Below are positions 35,620-44,696 of a stretch of 64,000 bases of DNA, in pieces. A model generated the notes under the pieces. It searched no databases and was not told the DNA's origin. It was given only the letters and a program-made list of their open reading frames with translations. The position numbers and the translations under genes were made by a program. Source of the stretch: Motilibacter deserti (GTDB taxonomy: Bacteria > Actinomycetota > Actinomycetes > Motilibacterales > Motilibacteraceae); contig NZ_JAANNP010000001.1 in the NCBI RefSeq assembly GCF_011250635.1, positions 173,085 through 237,084 of the forward strand, in the 5' to 3' direction. Each line of letters begins with the position of its first letter. The first letter of the stretch is position 1.

Positions 35620-36561
35620 ATGAGCGAGCGGGACCTGGACGCGGCGGGCATCACCGACCCGGCACTGCGCGCCTGCTACGAGCAGTGCCGCCGGCTCAAC
35701 GCCGACCACGGCAAGACCTACTACCTCGCCACGCTCCTGCTCCCGGCGGCGAAGCGCCCGCACGTGCACGCGCTCTACGGCTTCGCCCGCTACGCCGACG
35801 AGTTCGTCGACTCGCTGCAGGACCCGCACCCGGAGGCGCTGACGCCCTGGGGCGAGCGCTTCCTCGCCGACCTCGAGGGGGGCGACAGCGCCGACCCGGT
35901 CTGCCGCGCGGTCATCAACACGATCCGCACGTGGGACATCCCCGCCCCGTTGTTCAAGGCGTTCCTGGACTCGATGGCGATGGACCTCACGGTCACCGAG
36001 TACTCCACCTTCGAGGACCTGCGCGGCTACATGTACGGCTCGGCCGCCGTGATCGGGCTGCAGATGCTGCCGATCCTCGAGCCGCTCGACGACCGGGCGT
36101 ACGCGCCGGCGCAGGCGCTCGGCGAGGCGTTCCAGCTGACGAACTTCATCCGCGACGTCGCCGAGGACCTCGACCGGGGCCGGGTCTACCTCCCGCTCGA
36201 GGACCTCGACCGGTTCGGCGTGACGCGCGAGCAGCTGGCCGCCGAGGCCCGTGCGGGCACGAGCAGCCGGCCGGTGCGCGACCTGGTGCGCTTCGAGGTC
36301 GAGCGCTGCCGCGAGCTCTACCGCGCCGCCGCGCACGGCCCGCTCCTGCTCGACCCGACGAGCCGCGACTGCATCCGCACGGCGGCCGCGCTCTACGGCG
36401 GCATCCTCGACGAGGTGGCGGGGGCGGGCTACGACGTCCTCTCGGCCCGCCGCGCGGTGCCCCTCCCCCGCCGGCTGCGGGTCGCCGTCCCCGGTCTCGC
36501 CCGCGCCGCGCTCGCCCGCCGCGAGAGCGCCTCGTGGCGGCGGCTGCAGACCGCGGGCTGA
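35620..36561 (+). CDS. crtB: Phytoene synthase
   Basis: 313 residues; condenses two GGPP to phytoene. Asp-rich motifs YADEFVDS and FIRDVAEDLDRGRVYLP, plus YGFARYADE, are those of trans-isoprenyl head-to-head synthases. ATG 35620 is chosen over GTG 35614 because GAGGGG (35609-35614) gives a proper spacing. Last gene of the crtE-crtI-crtB operon. Confidence 0.94.
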   Translation: MSERDLDAAGITDPALRACYEQCRRLNADHGKTYYLATLLLPAAKRPHVHALYGFARYADEFVDSLQDPHPEALTPWGERFLADLEGGDSADPVCRAVINTIRTWDIPAPLFKAFLDSMAMDLTVTEYSTFEDLRGYMYGSAAVIGLQMLPILEPLDDRAYAPAQALGEAFQLTNFIRDVAEDLDRGRVYLPLEDLDRFGVTREQLAAEARAGTSSRPVRDLVRFEVERCRELYRAAAHGPLLLDPTSRDCIRTAAALYGGILDEVAGAGYDVLSARRAVPLPRRLRVAVPGLARAALARRESASWRRLQTAG

Positions 36562-36657
36562 GGCTCCCCGGGCAGCTGCCGCCCGCTACGACGGGGTAGG
36601 CAAAACCCCACCCCTCACACACAACCTGCGCCCATCGCCGCCCGCAGCCTCCGTTCC

Positions 36658-36663
36658 TACGGT
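36658..36663 (+). promoter_or_regulatory. Candidate -10 (TACGGT) of ABC/two-component operon
   Basis: Lies 39 bases before ATG 36702 with GGGAGCGG as ribosome site. The 100 bp before it are C-rich with no clear -35. Confidence 0.35.
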
Positions 36664-36701
36664 CGAAGAGCCAGCACATCGACCACCTCCGGGAGCGGAC
36701 C

Positions 36702-37472
36702 ATGCAGCAGCAGTCGCCTCGTCCCGCCGACGCCCTCGCCGTACGCGGCCTGACCCGCACCTACGGCACGGGCCCGAACGCGGTCCGGGCACTCGATGCG
36801 ATCGACCTGGCCTTCGCCGAAGGCAGCTTCACGGCCGTCATGGGCCCTTCTGGTTCAGGGAAGTCCACTTTTCTGAATTGCGCTGCAGGAGTTGAGCAGC
36901 CGACGTCGGGCGACGTCGTCGTCGCCGGCCAGGACATCAGCGGCTGGAGCGAGGCGCGGCGCACGGCCTTCCGGCGGCGCCATGTCGGGATCGTGTTCCA
37001 GGGGTTCCACCTCGTGCCCTACCTCACGGCCGCACAGAACGTCGGCCTCCCGCTGCGGCTGGAGGGGCGCCGGCCGGACCGGCAGCACGTCGCGCGGCTC
37101 CTCGCCCGGGTCGGCCTGGCCGACCGCGCTGGCCACCTGCCCGGCGAGCTGTCGGGCGGGCAGCAGCAGCGGGTCGCCGTCGCGCGGGCGCTCGTCGCCG
37201 TTCCGGCCGTGCTGCTCGCGGACGAGCCGACGGGGGCCTTGGACACGTCCAGCGCCCGGGACGTCCTGCGGCTGCTCCGGTCGAGCGTCGACGAGCTCGG
37301 CCAGACGGTGGTGATGGTCACCCACGACCCGGTGGCCGCGGCGTACGCCGACTCGGTCGTCTTCCTCGTCGACGGCCGCGTCGCGGGCTGGATGAGCCGC
37401 CCGACGGCCGAGGCGGTCGCCGGACAGCTCGCCCGGCTGGACGACCTGGCCGGCGCGGCGGTGGCGTCGTGA
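36702..37472 (+). CDS. ABC transporter ATPase, MacB/LolD type
   Basis: 256 residues. Walker A GPSGSGKSTFLN, Q-loop VFQGFHLVPYLTA, signature LSGGQQQRVAVARAL, Walker B VLLADEPTGALD and H-loop MVTHD identify a MacB/LolD/BceA-type ATPase, which powers mechanotransmission through an FtsX-like permease rather than a channel. The stop overlaps the permease GTG (GTGA). The following histidine kinase and response regulator suggest a stress-sensing or antibiotic-resistance module. Confidence 0.94.
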   Translation: MQQQSPRPADALAVRGLTRTYGTGPNAVRALDAIDLAFAEGSFTAVMGPSGSGKSTFLNCAAGVEQPTSGDVVVAGQDISGWSEARRTAFRRRHVGIVFQGFHLVPYLTAAQNVGLPLRLEGRRPDRQHVARLLARVGLADRAGHLPGELSGGQQQRVAVARALVAVPAVLLADEPTGALDTSSARDVLRLLRSSVDELGQTVVMVTHDPVAAAYADSVVFLVDGRVAGWMSRPTAEAVAGQLARLDDLAGAAVAS

Positions 37473-38815
37473 CCGGGCTCGCGCTGCGGTCGGTGCGCCA
37501 CCGGCTTGCGTCGTTCACGGCCACGTTCCTGTCGGCCCTGCTCGGCACGGTCCTGATCGGCTCGTTCGCGACGCTCGTCGAGACCGCGAACGGGCCGGTG
37601 TCGGTGGCCGACCGGGAGACGCTCGTCGTCATGGGCGCCGTCGTCGGCGGCTGGGGCGGGCTGATCGTCCTCTTCTCGGTGGCGTCGACGCTCGCGGTCG
37701 CGGTGCGCCAGCGGGCGGCGGAGATCGCGCTTTTGCGCGCCGTCGGGACGACGCCGCGGCAGGCCCGCCGGCTCCTGCGGTCCGAGGCCCTGGTGGTGAC
37801 GGCGGCGGGCGCCGCGGTCGGAGCGCTCGTCGCACTGGGCACGGGGCGGGCGCTGCTCGCCCTCCTGCGGAGCGGCGGGCTGGTCGATGCCTCGGTCCGG
37901 TACGCCGGCGGCCCGCCGTCGCTCGCGGCGAGCGCTGCCGGGGTCGTCCTCGTCAGCCTGGCTGCCGCGTCGGTCACGGGTCGCCGGTCGACGTCCGGCC
38001 CCGCCACGACCGCGCTGCGCGACGCGGCGAGCAACCGCTCTCGGCTGCGTTGGTGGCGGGTCGTGCTCGGCCTCGTCCCGGTGGGCTACGGCGTCGCGCT
38101 CGGCGTCGTGACCGTCACCGTGACCGCGGACTCGACGGACCAGTACGCCGCGATGGCCACGTCCGGCTCGTCCTCGATCCTCGTCGGTGTCGGGCTGGCC
38201 ACGCTCTCCCCCGTGCTGCTGCGCTGGAGCGCGCTGCTCGTGCGGCCGGCCCTGCAGGGCCTCGGTGCCACGGGGCACCTCGCGGCGCACAACCTGACCC
38301 GGAGGTCGCACACGCTGTCGGCGGCCCTGGCGCCGGTCGTCGTCTTCACGGCCGGCACCATCGGCACCCTCATGCTCGTCGGGATCGACGCCAGGACACT
38401 GGCCGTCCCCGTGGCCGACGGCGACACGATCACCCTGCTCAACACCGTGGTCACCGGGATGATCGCGCTGTTCGCGGCGATCATGGTCGTCAACACCTTC
38501 GCCGCGGCCCTCGCGGCCCGCCGCGGCGAGCTGGCCCGGCTGCGGCTGCTGGGCGCGACCCCGCGCCAGGCCCGCACGGCCGTGCTGGTCGAGGCGGCCG
38601 TCGTCGCGGCGGTCGGCGTCGTCGTCGGCGGGGCGGCCTCGCTCGCCACGGTCGTGCCGTTCGCCGTCGCGCGCGACGAGGGGGTCGTGCCGGACGGGCA
38701 GCTCTGGCTCCCGCCGCTCCTCGCCGCGGCCGCCGTGGCGCTCACACTCGGCTCGGCGGCAGCGGCGGCACGGCGCGTGACCTCGACCGGCATCCGGGCC
38801 GGCCTGGCGGCATGA
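37469..38815 (+). CDS. FtsX-like (MacB-type) ABC permease
   Basis: 448 residues. N-terminal TM (FLSALLGTVLIGSFATL), a pair of FtsX-type three-helix units (TLAVAVRQRAAEIALLRAVGTTPRQARRL, and ALAARRGELARLRLLGATPRQARTAVL) separated by TMs, for about eight TM segments. No large extracellular domain. Both FtsX units show the LRxxGxTPxQxR signature. Partner of the upstream ATPase; its stop overlaps the histidine-kinase ATG (ATGA). Confidence 0.92.
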   Translation: MTGLALRSVRHRLASFTATFLSALLGTVLIGSFATLVETANGPVSVADRETLVVMGAVVGGWGGLIVLFSVASTLAVAVRQRAAEIALLRAVGTTPRQARRLLRSEALVVTAAGAAVGALVALGTGRALLALLRSGGLVDASVRYAGGPPSLAASAAGVVLVSLAAASVTGRRSTSGPATTALRDAASNRSRLRWWRVVLGLVPVGYGVALGVVTVTVTADSTDQYAAMATSGSSSILVGVGLATLSPVLLRWSALLVRPALQGLGATGHLAAHNLTRRSHTLSAALAPVVVFTAGTIGTLMLVGIDARTLAVPVADGDTITLLNTVVTGMIALFAAIMVVNTFAAALAARRGELARLRLLGATPRQARTAVLVEAAVVAAVGVVVGGAASLATVVPFAVARDEGVVPDGQLWLPPLLAAAAVALTLGSAAAAARRVTSTGIRAGLAA

Positions 38816-40119
38816 CCTCCTCCTCGGAGGCAGCGGTGCCAGACTCCCCTTCCGTGGCCGCTCTGCTGTCGCCCATCACCTCGGTCCGGCCGAAGCCGGT
38901 CGACGAGGCGGGGCTGGCCGAGCGGCTGCGTCTGACGCTCGTGGCGGCGGGCCTAGCCCTGCTCGGCGTCCCGGCCCTCGTGCTCGCGGTCCTGACGCTC
39001 GTCTGCGTCCCGCTCGGCGCGGCGGGCGTCGGCTTCGGGCTCGCCCACCTCGTCGTGCCTCTGGACGAGCGCCTCACCCGGCTGCACCGCGCCGTGAGCG
39101 GGCGCCTGCTCGGGGAGGACGTGCCGGCCGCGTACGCTCCCACCGGCGGCGCCGGCTTCCTGGCACGTCCGCTGCGCTGGCTGCGCGATCCCGCGCGTTG
39201 GCGCGACGTCGCCTTCCTCGCCTGCTCGGGCACGGGCGGCTGGGTGATGGCCGGGCTGCCGCCGTTGCTGCTCGTGACGCCCGTCGTGCACTGGACGGGG
39301 CTGCTGCTCGACGGCGGGTGGGTGTGGGGGCTGCTCGCGGTCCTCTCCCTGCCGTGCCCGCTGGTGTGGTGGGTGGTCACCCCGCCCTTGCTGCGGGCGC
39401 GCGCGATCACCGAGCGCAGCATCCTGGGCCGCTCCCGCGTCGAGGAGCTCGAGGAGCGCGTGACCCGGGTGGCCGAGTCGCGGGCGGAGACGCTCGACAC
39501 GTCCGCCGCCGAGATCCGGCGCATCGAGCGTGACCTGCACGACGGAGCGCAGGCCCGCATCGCGGCGGTCGGCATGACGGTCGGCCTCGCCGAGAAGCTG
39601 CTGGCGAGCGACCCCGTGGCCGCCGCCGAGCTGCTGCGCGAGGCGCGAGAGACGACGACCTCGGCGCTGGAGGACCTGCGGTCCGTCGTCCGCGGGATCC
39701 ACCCGCCGGTCCTGTCCGACCGCGGGCTCGCCGGCGCGATCGAGGCCCTGACGCTGCCGCTCCCGCTCCCGGTCACCCTCGCGCTCGACGTGCCGGGCGC
39801 GCTGCCGCCGCCGGTGGAGTCGGCCGCGTACTTCGCGGTCGCCGAGTGCCTGGCCAACACCGTCAAGCACGCGGGCGCCGGCCGCGCCTGGGTCGCCGTG
39901 GAGCACGACGGGCGGGTGCTCCGGATGCGGGTCGGCGACGACGGGCGCGGCGGCGCTTCGCCCGACGGCTCGGGCCTGGCCGGGGTGGCCCGTCGGCTGG
40001 CGGCCTTCGACGGGACCATGAGCGTGACCAGCCCGGCCGGAGGGCCGACCACCGTCACGATGGAGCTGCCGTGCGCCTTGTCGTCGCCGAGGACCTCGCC
40101 CTCCTCCGGGTCGGCCTGA
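38812..40119 (+). CDS. NarL-family sensor histidine kinase
   Basis: 435 residues. N-terminal membrane part with four to five TM helices (two pairs, about 45-85 and 145-205), a coiled-coil linker (RVEELEERVTRVAESRAETL), then a HisKA_3 domain with phospho-His in IERDLHDGAQARIAAVGM and an HATPase domain (VAECLANTVKHAGAG, DDGRGGASPDGSGL). Coupled to the permease upstream and overlapping the response regulator by 49 bases. It probably senses cell-envelope stress or a drug and controls the same operon. Confidence 0.92.
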   Translation: MTSSSEAAVPDSPSVAALLSPITSVRPKPVDEAGLAERLRLTLVAAGLALLGVPALVLAVLTLVCVPLGAAGVGFGLAHLVVPLDERLTRLHRAVSGRLLGEDVPAAYAPTGGAGFLARPLRWLRDPARWRDVAFLACSGTGGWVMAGLPPLLLVTPVVHWTGLLLDGGWVWGLLAVLSLPCPLVWWVVTPPLLRARAITERSILGRSRVEELEERVTRVAESRAETLDTSAAEIRRIERDLHDGAQARIAAVGMTVGLAEKLLASDPVAAAELLREARETTTSALEDLRSVVRGIHPPVLSDRGLAGAIEALTLPLPLPVTLALDVPGALPPPVESAAYFAVAECLANTVKHAGAGRAWVAVEHDGRVLRMRVGDDGRGGASPDGSGLAGVARRLAAFDGTMSVTSPAGGPTTVTMELPCALSSPRTSPSSGSA

Positions 40120-40715
40120 TCCGCATCCTCGAGGCGGGTGGCTTCGAGGTCGCGGCTGCGGTGGACAACGGCCCTGCGCTCACCCGCGCGCTCGCAGGCC
40201 CGGGCGTGGACGCGGCCGTGGTGGACGTGCGCCTGCCGCCGTCGTTCAGCAACGAGGGCCTGCTCGCGGCCATCGCGGCCCGCCGCGCCCGCCCGGGGTT
40301 CCCGGTGCTCGTGCTGAGCCAGTACGTCGAGCCGCTCTACGCCCGCGAGCTGCTCTCGAGCGGCGAGGGCGCGGTCGGCTACCTGCTCAAGGACCGCGTC
40401 GCGGACGTGGACGGGTTCGTGGACTCGCTGCGCCAGGTCGCCACCGGCAGCACCGTGCTCGACCCCGAGGTCGTGGCGGCGCTCGTCAGCGGAGCCGGGC
40501 GCGGGCCGCTGGACCGGCTCACCCCGCGCGAGCAGGAGGTGCTGACGCTGATGGCCGAGGGCCGGTCGAACGCGGCGATCGCGGCCCGGCTCGTGGTCAC
40601 CGAGAAGGCCGTCGGCAAGCACACCAACAACATCTTCGCCAAGCTCAACCTGCCGCCCGCCGCCGACGACAACCGGCGGGTGCTCGCCGTGCTGGCCTGG
40701 CTGCAAGGGCGCTGA
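40071..40715 (+). CDS. NarL/LuxR-type response regulator
   Basis: 214 residues: receiver domain with acidic pocket VVAEDLALLR, phospho-Asp in AAVVDVRLPPS and Lys in GYLLKDRV; C-terminal LuxR helix-turn-helix LTPREQEVLTLMAEGRSNAAIAARL then KAVGKHTNNIFAKL. GTG 40071 lies inside the kinase gene (49-base overlap). Partner of the kinase at 38812. Confidence 0.94.
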   Translation: MRLVVAEDLALLRVGLIRILEAGGFEVAAAVDNGPALTRALAGPGVDAAVVDVRLPPSFSNEGLLAAIAARRARPGFPVLVLSQYVEPLYARELLSSGEGAVGYLLKDRVADVDGFVDSLRQVATGSTVLDPEVVAALVSGAGRGPLDRLTPREQEVLTLMAEGRSNAAIAARLVVTEKAVGKHTNNIFAKLNLPPAADDNRRVLAVLAWLQGR

Positions 40716-40767
40716 CCGGTGCCGATTCCCGTCGAATGCCGCGACGTGCCCGGGGTAGGGCGACGGC

Positions 40768-41370
40768 ATGGCAAACGACGGGAACCAGACGCCGAACACG
40801 CCCGGGCTCAGCGAGACGGAGCTGCGCGCGATGAAGGTGGACGAGCTGCGCGACCTCGCCCGCCAGGAAGGGGTCGAGGACGCAGCCGACCTGCACAAGG
40901 AGGACCTGGTCAAGGCGGTCAGCGCGAAGCACCAGGGTGGCGGTGGCTCCGACGACAGCGACGGGGACTCCTCCGGCGGGGCGCCCGCAGACTCCGGTGG
41001 GGGCATCCGGCACGGCTCGGACGAGTCCAAGTCGCTGAAGTACTCCCAGGAGATCACCTCGCCCGACGACGACCCCGAGCGCCCGGGCCGCAGCCTCGTC
41101 ACGACCCACCACGACGTGATCCGGCAGTGGGCCGAGGACCGCAGCGCGCAGCCGGCCACGGTGCCGGGCACCGAGCACGACGGCCACCTCGGGGTGCTGC
41201 GCTTCGACTTCCCCGGCTACGGCGGCGACTCCCTCGAGCACGTGACCTGGGACAAGTGGTTCGAGGCCTTCGACGCGCGCAAGCTCAACTTCATCTACCA
41301 GGAGGAGCGCTCCGACGGCTCGCAGAGCAACTTCTTCCGGCTGGAGAACCCCGAGCGCGAGGACGCCTGA
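40768..41370 (+). CDS. Rho N-terminal (SAP-like) domain protein
   Basis: 200 residues. Residues ~13-50 form a Rho_N/SAP-like helical fold (TELRAMKVDELRDLARQEG, DLHKEDLVKAVS). A Gly/Asp/Ser-rich linker leads to a conserved C-terminal domain (RSLVTTHHDVIRQWAEDR, HLGVLRFDFPGYGG, WDKWFEAFDARKLNFIYQE). The second domain is seen in hypothetical proteins of actinobacteria and plasmids. Possible nucleic-acid binding via the SAP fold; function unknown. An 11-bp hairpin straddles the stop codon. Confidence 0.75.
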   Translation: MANDGNQTPNTPGLSETELRAMKVDELRDLARQEGVEDAADLHKEDLVKAVSAKHQGGGGSDDSDGDSSGGAPADSGGGIRHGSDESKSLKYSQEITSPDDDPERPGRSLVTTHHDVIRQWAEDRSAQPATVPGTEHDGHLGVLRFDFPGYGGDSLEHVTWDKWFEAFDARKLNFIYQEERSDGSQSNFFRLENPEREDA

Positions 41371-41381
41371 CCTCGCGCTCG
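41352..41381 (+). terminator. Hairpin over the stop codon
   Basis: Perfect 11-bp arms (41352-41362 and 41371-41381) with the stop codon in the eight-base loop. No U-tract; could terminate or protect the 3' end. The following 41382-41636 shows no gene. Confidence 0.45.
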
Positions 41382-41636
41382 CGTCGGGCGTGCGCTGGCG
41401 GCCGCCGCTGTCGTCGAGGCCCTCACCGGCTCGTCGCGCGTCCCGCCGCCCCGAGCCCGGTAGCACGTAGGACCGGCCGGTAGGAAGCGGCGGCGCAGCG
41501 CCCCCGCTCGACACGAACGGCGACGACCTGACCGGCCGAACGGGTGGTCCCGCCGCCGACTCGCTCAAGCCTGCGCCGCGGCGCCGATGGGAGGCCACGG
41601 CGGCCCGCCCGGGGCCGCGGCGTGGGGGGCCGGGAC

Positions 41637-42899
41637 GTGGGACGTCGCACTGCGGTCGGGCGGACGCTGCTCGCGCTCGCGCTCGCGGGCGCTCCGCTCG
41701 CGGCGGCCACCGGCCCCGCGTACGCCGAGGAAGCCGTCCCGCGGCTGTCCACCGATGCGACCGGCCCGCTCTTCGCGCTCTCCGGCCTGGCCCCGGGATG
41801 GGAGCACGCCGCCTGCCTGCAGGTCCGGTACGCCGGGCTGCCCGCGGCCAGCGCGCTGGGGGTGTTCGCGACCGCCGGCGGCAGCGGCCTCGCGGACTAC
41901 CTCGACGTCCGCGTCGAGCGCGGCACCGGAGGGGGCTACGGCGACTGCACCGGCTTCGCCGGCCACCAGGTCTTCGCCGGCACCCTCGCCGAGCTCGCCG
42001 CGGCCCACGGCTCGGCGGCGGCAGCCCTCCCCGACGACGCCGCGGTCGAGGGGTCGGGGTCGGCGGCGTACCGCATCGCCCTCACACTGCGCGACGACGA
42101 CGGCGCGCAGGGCAGGACGGCGGAGGCGGCCTTCTCCTGGGTCACGCTGCTGGGCGCACCCCCCGCCGCGCAGCCCGACCCGCCGCCGGCGCCCGTCGTG
42201 GCCCCGACCGCGCCTCCCGCGCCCTCACCGACGGCCGACGTGCCTCCGGCGCCGACGCCCTCGCCGAGCGCGTCCAGGCCTTCTTCGACACCCTCGCCCA
42301 CGGGCCGTCGCCCGGCTCCGCCGGCGCCCGACCCGGCCTCGACGCCGACCGTCGGCCCGACGGCGAAGCCCACGCCGTCCTCGACGCAGGGCGGCGCCGG
42401 CGGCCCGTCGGCCGCGCCGGCCGTCGACCCCGCCGGACCGCCGAGCGCGGGGCCGGGAGAGAGCCCCGCCTCCACCGACGACTCCGACGGCTCCGAGGGC
42501 TCCCGGCCCGCAGCCGCCGCGCCCCCGGGCACACCCCCGGCCGGGACGCCGGCGGCGGCGCCCTCGCGCGTGCCCGGGCCGCAGGTGACGGTGCCGCTCG
42601 GCGGCAGCCGCGCCGGCGGGACGACGGCCGCACGGAACAGCTCCGGAGCAGTGGGCGTCCTGGAGCGGGCGACCGTCGTCCTCGGCAGGGCCGCGAGCGC
42701 GACCGTCGCCGTGGCCCGCCGCGTCGCCGCCCCGGCGGGCACCGGCGCGGCCGTGGGCATCGGGATGGTGCCGCTGCTCGGGGGCTTCCTGCTAATCCAG
42801 CGCCGGCTGGACGACCGGGACCCCAAGCTCGCCCTCGCGCCGCTGGCCGCGGCGCCCGACCTGACCTTCGACGCCCAGATCCGCGGGAACGACGAATGA
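41637..42899 (+). CDS. TasA/camelysin-like cell-surface protein with C-terminal TM
   Basis: 420 residues. Signal peptide (TLLALALAGAPLAAATGPAYA), a beta-sandwich resembling camelysin/TasA-type domains (FALSGLAPGWEHAACLQVRY, LADYLDVRVERG, HQVFAGTLAELAAAHGSAA), a ~190-residue Pro/Ala/Thr/Ser linker, and a TM (AVGIGMVPLLGGFLLIQRR) with a cytosolic tail. It therefore spans wall and membrane. The two Cys in the domain may form a disulphide. GTG 41637 chosen; upstream in-frame starts (41544, 41622) would add a long Arg-rich region before the signal peptide. No SipW-type signal peptidase or second TasA gene is nearby. Confidence 0.7.
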   Translation: MGRRTAVGRTLLALALAGAPLAAATGPAYAEEAVPRLSTDATGPLFALSGLAPGWEHAACLQVRYAGLPAASALGVFATAGGSGLADYLDVRVERGTGGGYGDCTGFAGHQVFAGTLAELAAAHGSAAAALPDDAAVEGSGSAAYRIALTLRDDDGAQGRTAEAAFSWVTLLGAPPAAQPDPPPAPVVAPTAPPAPSPTADVPPAPTPSPSASRPSSTPSPTGRRPAPPAPDPASTPTVGPTAKPTPSSTQGGAGGPSAAPAVDPAGPPSAGPGESPASTDDSDGSEGSRPAAAAPPGTPPAGTPAAAPSRVPGPQVTVPLGGSRAGGTTAARNSSGAVGVLERATVVLGRAASATVAVARRVAAPAGTGAAVGIGMVPLLGGFLLIQRRLDDRDPKLALAPLAAAPDLTFDAQIRGNDE

Positions 42900-42935
42900 C
42901 CCGCGGGACCCACGAGTGAGCCGGGGGAACGACCG

Positions 42936-44603
42936 ATGACGACCCGACAGGACCTGCCGGCCGCCGCCTCGACCGGGGACGCGGGCCTCGTCCCGCTGGC
43001 CGACCGGCTCTTCTGGATGCAGGCGGTCCGGGTCGCGCTCGCCGGCGCGGTGCTCGCGGGGACGCCGCTGCTCGGCTCGCAGCTGAGCCCGGGCCTGTGC
43101 GCGGCGACCGCGGCGTACCTCGCGCTGTCACTGCTGCCCGCGCGCGCGTCGCGCCGGCGCCGGGCCGACGGCCGCAGCTCGACCGTGACGCTGCTCGGCA
43201 TCGGGCTGCTGCTCGACGCCGTCTACCTCGCCCTGACGACGTACGGCACGGCCGGCGTGGGCTCGCCCCTGCAATATCTCGTGGTCGTCCATCTCGTCGC
43301 TGCCACCCTGCTCGGGAGCTTCCGGACCGGGCTGAAGCTGGCGCTCTGGCACTCGATGCTCGCTGCGACCGCCTGGCAGCTGGAGCGGGACGGCGCGCCG
43401 CACGTTGGCACGGCCCCGGCGCCCCTGCGGGACCTGGCCGCGCTGCTGCTCGTGGCCTGGGCCGTCACCGCCGCCACGGCGACCCTCGCGGCGGTGAACG
43501 AGCGCGAGCTGCGCCGTCGCACGTACGACCTCGACGCGCTCGCCGCGCTGAGCCTCCGGCTCGAGCGCAGCGTCTCGGCCCCGGCCGCCGCGCAGGCGCT
43601 GGTGGACGGCGTGGTCGAGACCTTCGGGTTCCCCCGCGCGGTGCTGCTGGCCGCACCGAGCGGCAGCCTCAACCCGGTCGCGACGCACGGGACGGACGAG
43701 GCCACCGATGCCGCGGGAAGCCCGGACGAGGACCGGCTCGTGGCCCGGACGATGCGTGAGCGGCGGACGCTGCGCGTGGCGCAGCTGGACGCGGCCGAGG
43801 AGCCGTGGCTGGCCGAGGTGCTGGACGGCGCGCGCAACGTGCTCGCCTTCCCGCTCGTGGCCGAGGACGCGCCGCTCGGGGTGCTGGTGGTCGAGCAGGC
43901 GGGGCTGCGGGCGCCGGGCGGGCGGCCGCGGCCAGGGGGCCGGGTGGAGCGCCGCGTGGTCGACACCGTCGAGCGGTTCGCGTCGATGGCGGCGCTGGCC
44001 CTGTCGGGGGCGTGGCTGCTGGAGCGCGTCACCGCGCTGGCGACGACGGACGCCCTGACCGGCGTGGCGAACCGGCGCAGCTTCGACGAGGCGCTCGAGC
44101 GCGAGCTGTCGCGGGCGTCGCGGTCCGGAGCGCCCTTCGCGCTGGCGCTGCTGGACATCGACTTCTTCAAGCGGCTCAACGACACCTACGGCCACCAGAC
44201 CGGCGACGTCGCGCTGCAGCGGGTCGCCGCGGCGGTGGCCGGAGCAGTCCGCGGCAGCGACGTGGTCGCGCGCTACGGCGGCGAGGAGTTCGCCGTCGTC
44301 ATGCCGGCGACGGGGCTCGAGGATGCCGCGATGGTGGCCGAGCGCGTACGCGCCGCCGTGCAGGCGATCGAGGCCGAGCCGCACGTCACGGTGAGCGTCG
44401 GGGTCGCGGCCTACCCCGAGGCGGCGAGGACGGCGCCCGTCCTGCTGGCGGCGGCCGACGCCGCGTTGTACGCGTCGAAGGAGGGCGGGCGCAACCGCGT
44501 GTCGGTGGCGGGGGTATCGGACGCCGACCAGTCCGTCGGGGCGACGACCGGGCCCGCCGAGCAGCGCGGGGAGCAGGCTGTGCCGGTGCCCGTCGGTGCG
44601 TGA
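42936..44603 (+). CDS. Membrane-bound GAF-GGDEF diguanylate cyclase
   Basis: 555 residues. Five to six TM helices (residues ~25-185), a GAF-like domain (~210-345, ending ALSGAWLLERV), then a GGDEF domain: ALTGVANRRSFDEAL, LLDIDFFKRLNDTYGHQ, and the active-site RYGGEEFAVVMP. GGEEF is catalytically competent, so c-di-GMP synthesis is expected; a phosphodiesterase EAL domain is absent. No I-site RxxD was identified with certainty. ATG 42936 follows GGGGGAA. It stands 36 bases after the TasA-like gene and may be co-transcribed. Confidence 0.92.
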   Translation: MTTRQDLPAAASTGDAGLVPLADRLFWMQAVRVALAGAVLAGTPLLGSQLSPGLCAATAAYLALSLLPARASRRRRADGRSSTVTLLGIGLLLDAVYLALTTYGTAGVGSPLQYLVVVHLVAATLLGSFRTGLKLALWHSMLAATAWQLERDGAPHVGTAPAPLRDLAALLLVAWAVTAATATLAAVNERELRRRTYDLDALAALSLRLERSVSAPAAAQALVDGVVETFGFPRAVLLAAPSGSLNPVATHGTDEATDAAGSPDEDRLVARTMRERRTLRVAQLDAAEEPWLAEVLDGARNVLAFPLVAEDAPLGVLVVEQAGLRAPGGRPRPGGRVERRVVDTVERFASMAALALSGAWLLERVTALATTDALTGVANRRSFDEALERELSRASRSGAPFALALLDIDFFKRLNDTYGHQTGDVALQRVAAAVAGAVRGSDVVARYGGEEFAVVMPATGLEDAAMVAERVRAAVQAIEAEPHVTVSVGVAAYPEAARTAPVLLAAADAALYASKEGGRNRVSVAGVSDADQSVGATTGPAEQRGEQAVPVPVGA

Positions 44604-44696
44604 GCCCTCGCGGCCGTCAGCGCCCGAGCACCCGCAGTCGGCGCAGCAGCACCGGCCGAGCGGGGACCGGCCCGCGCCCGGAACGGCCGGCCGCAG

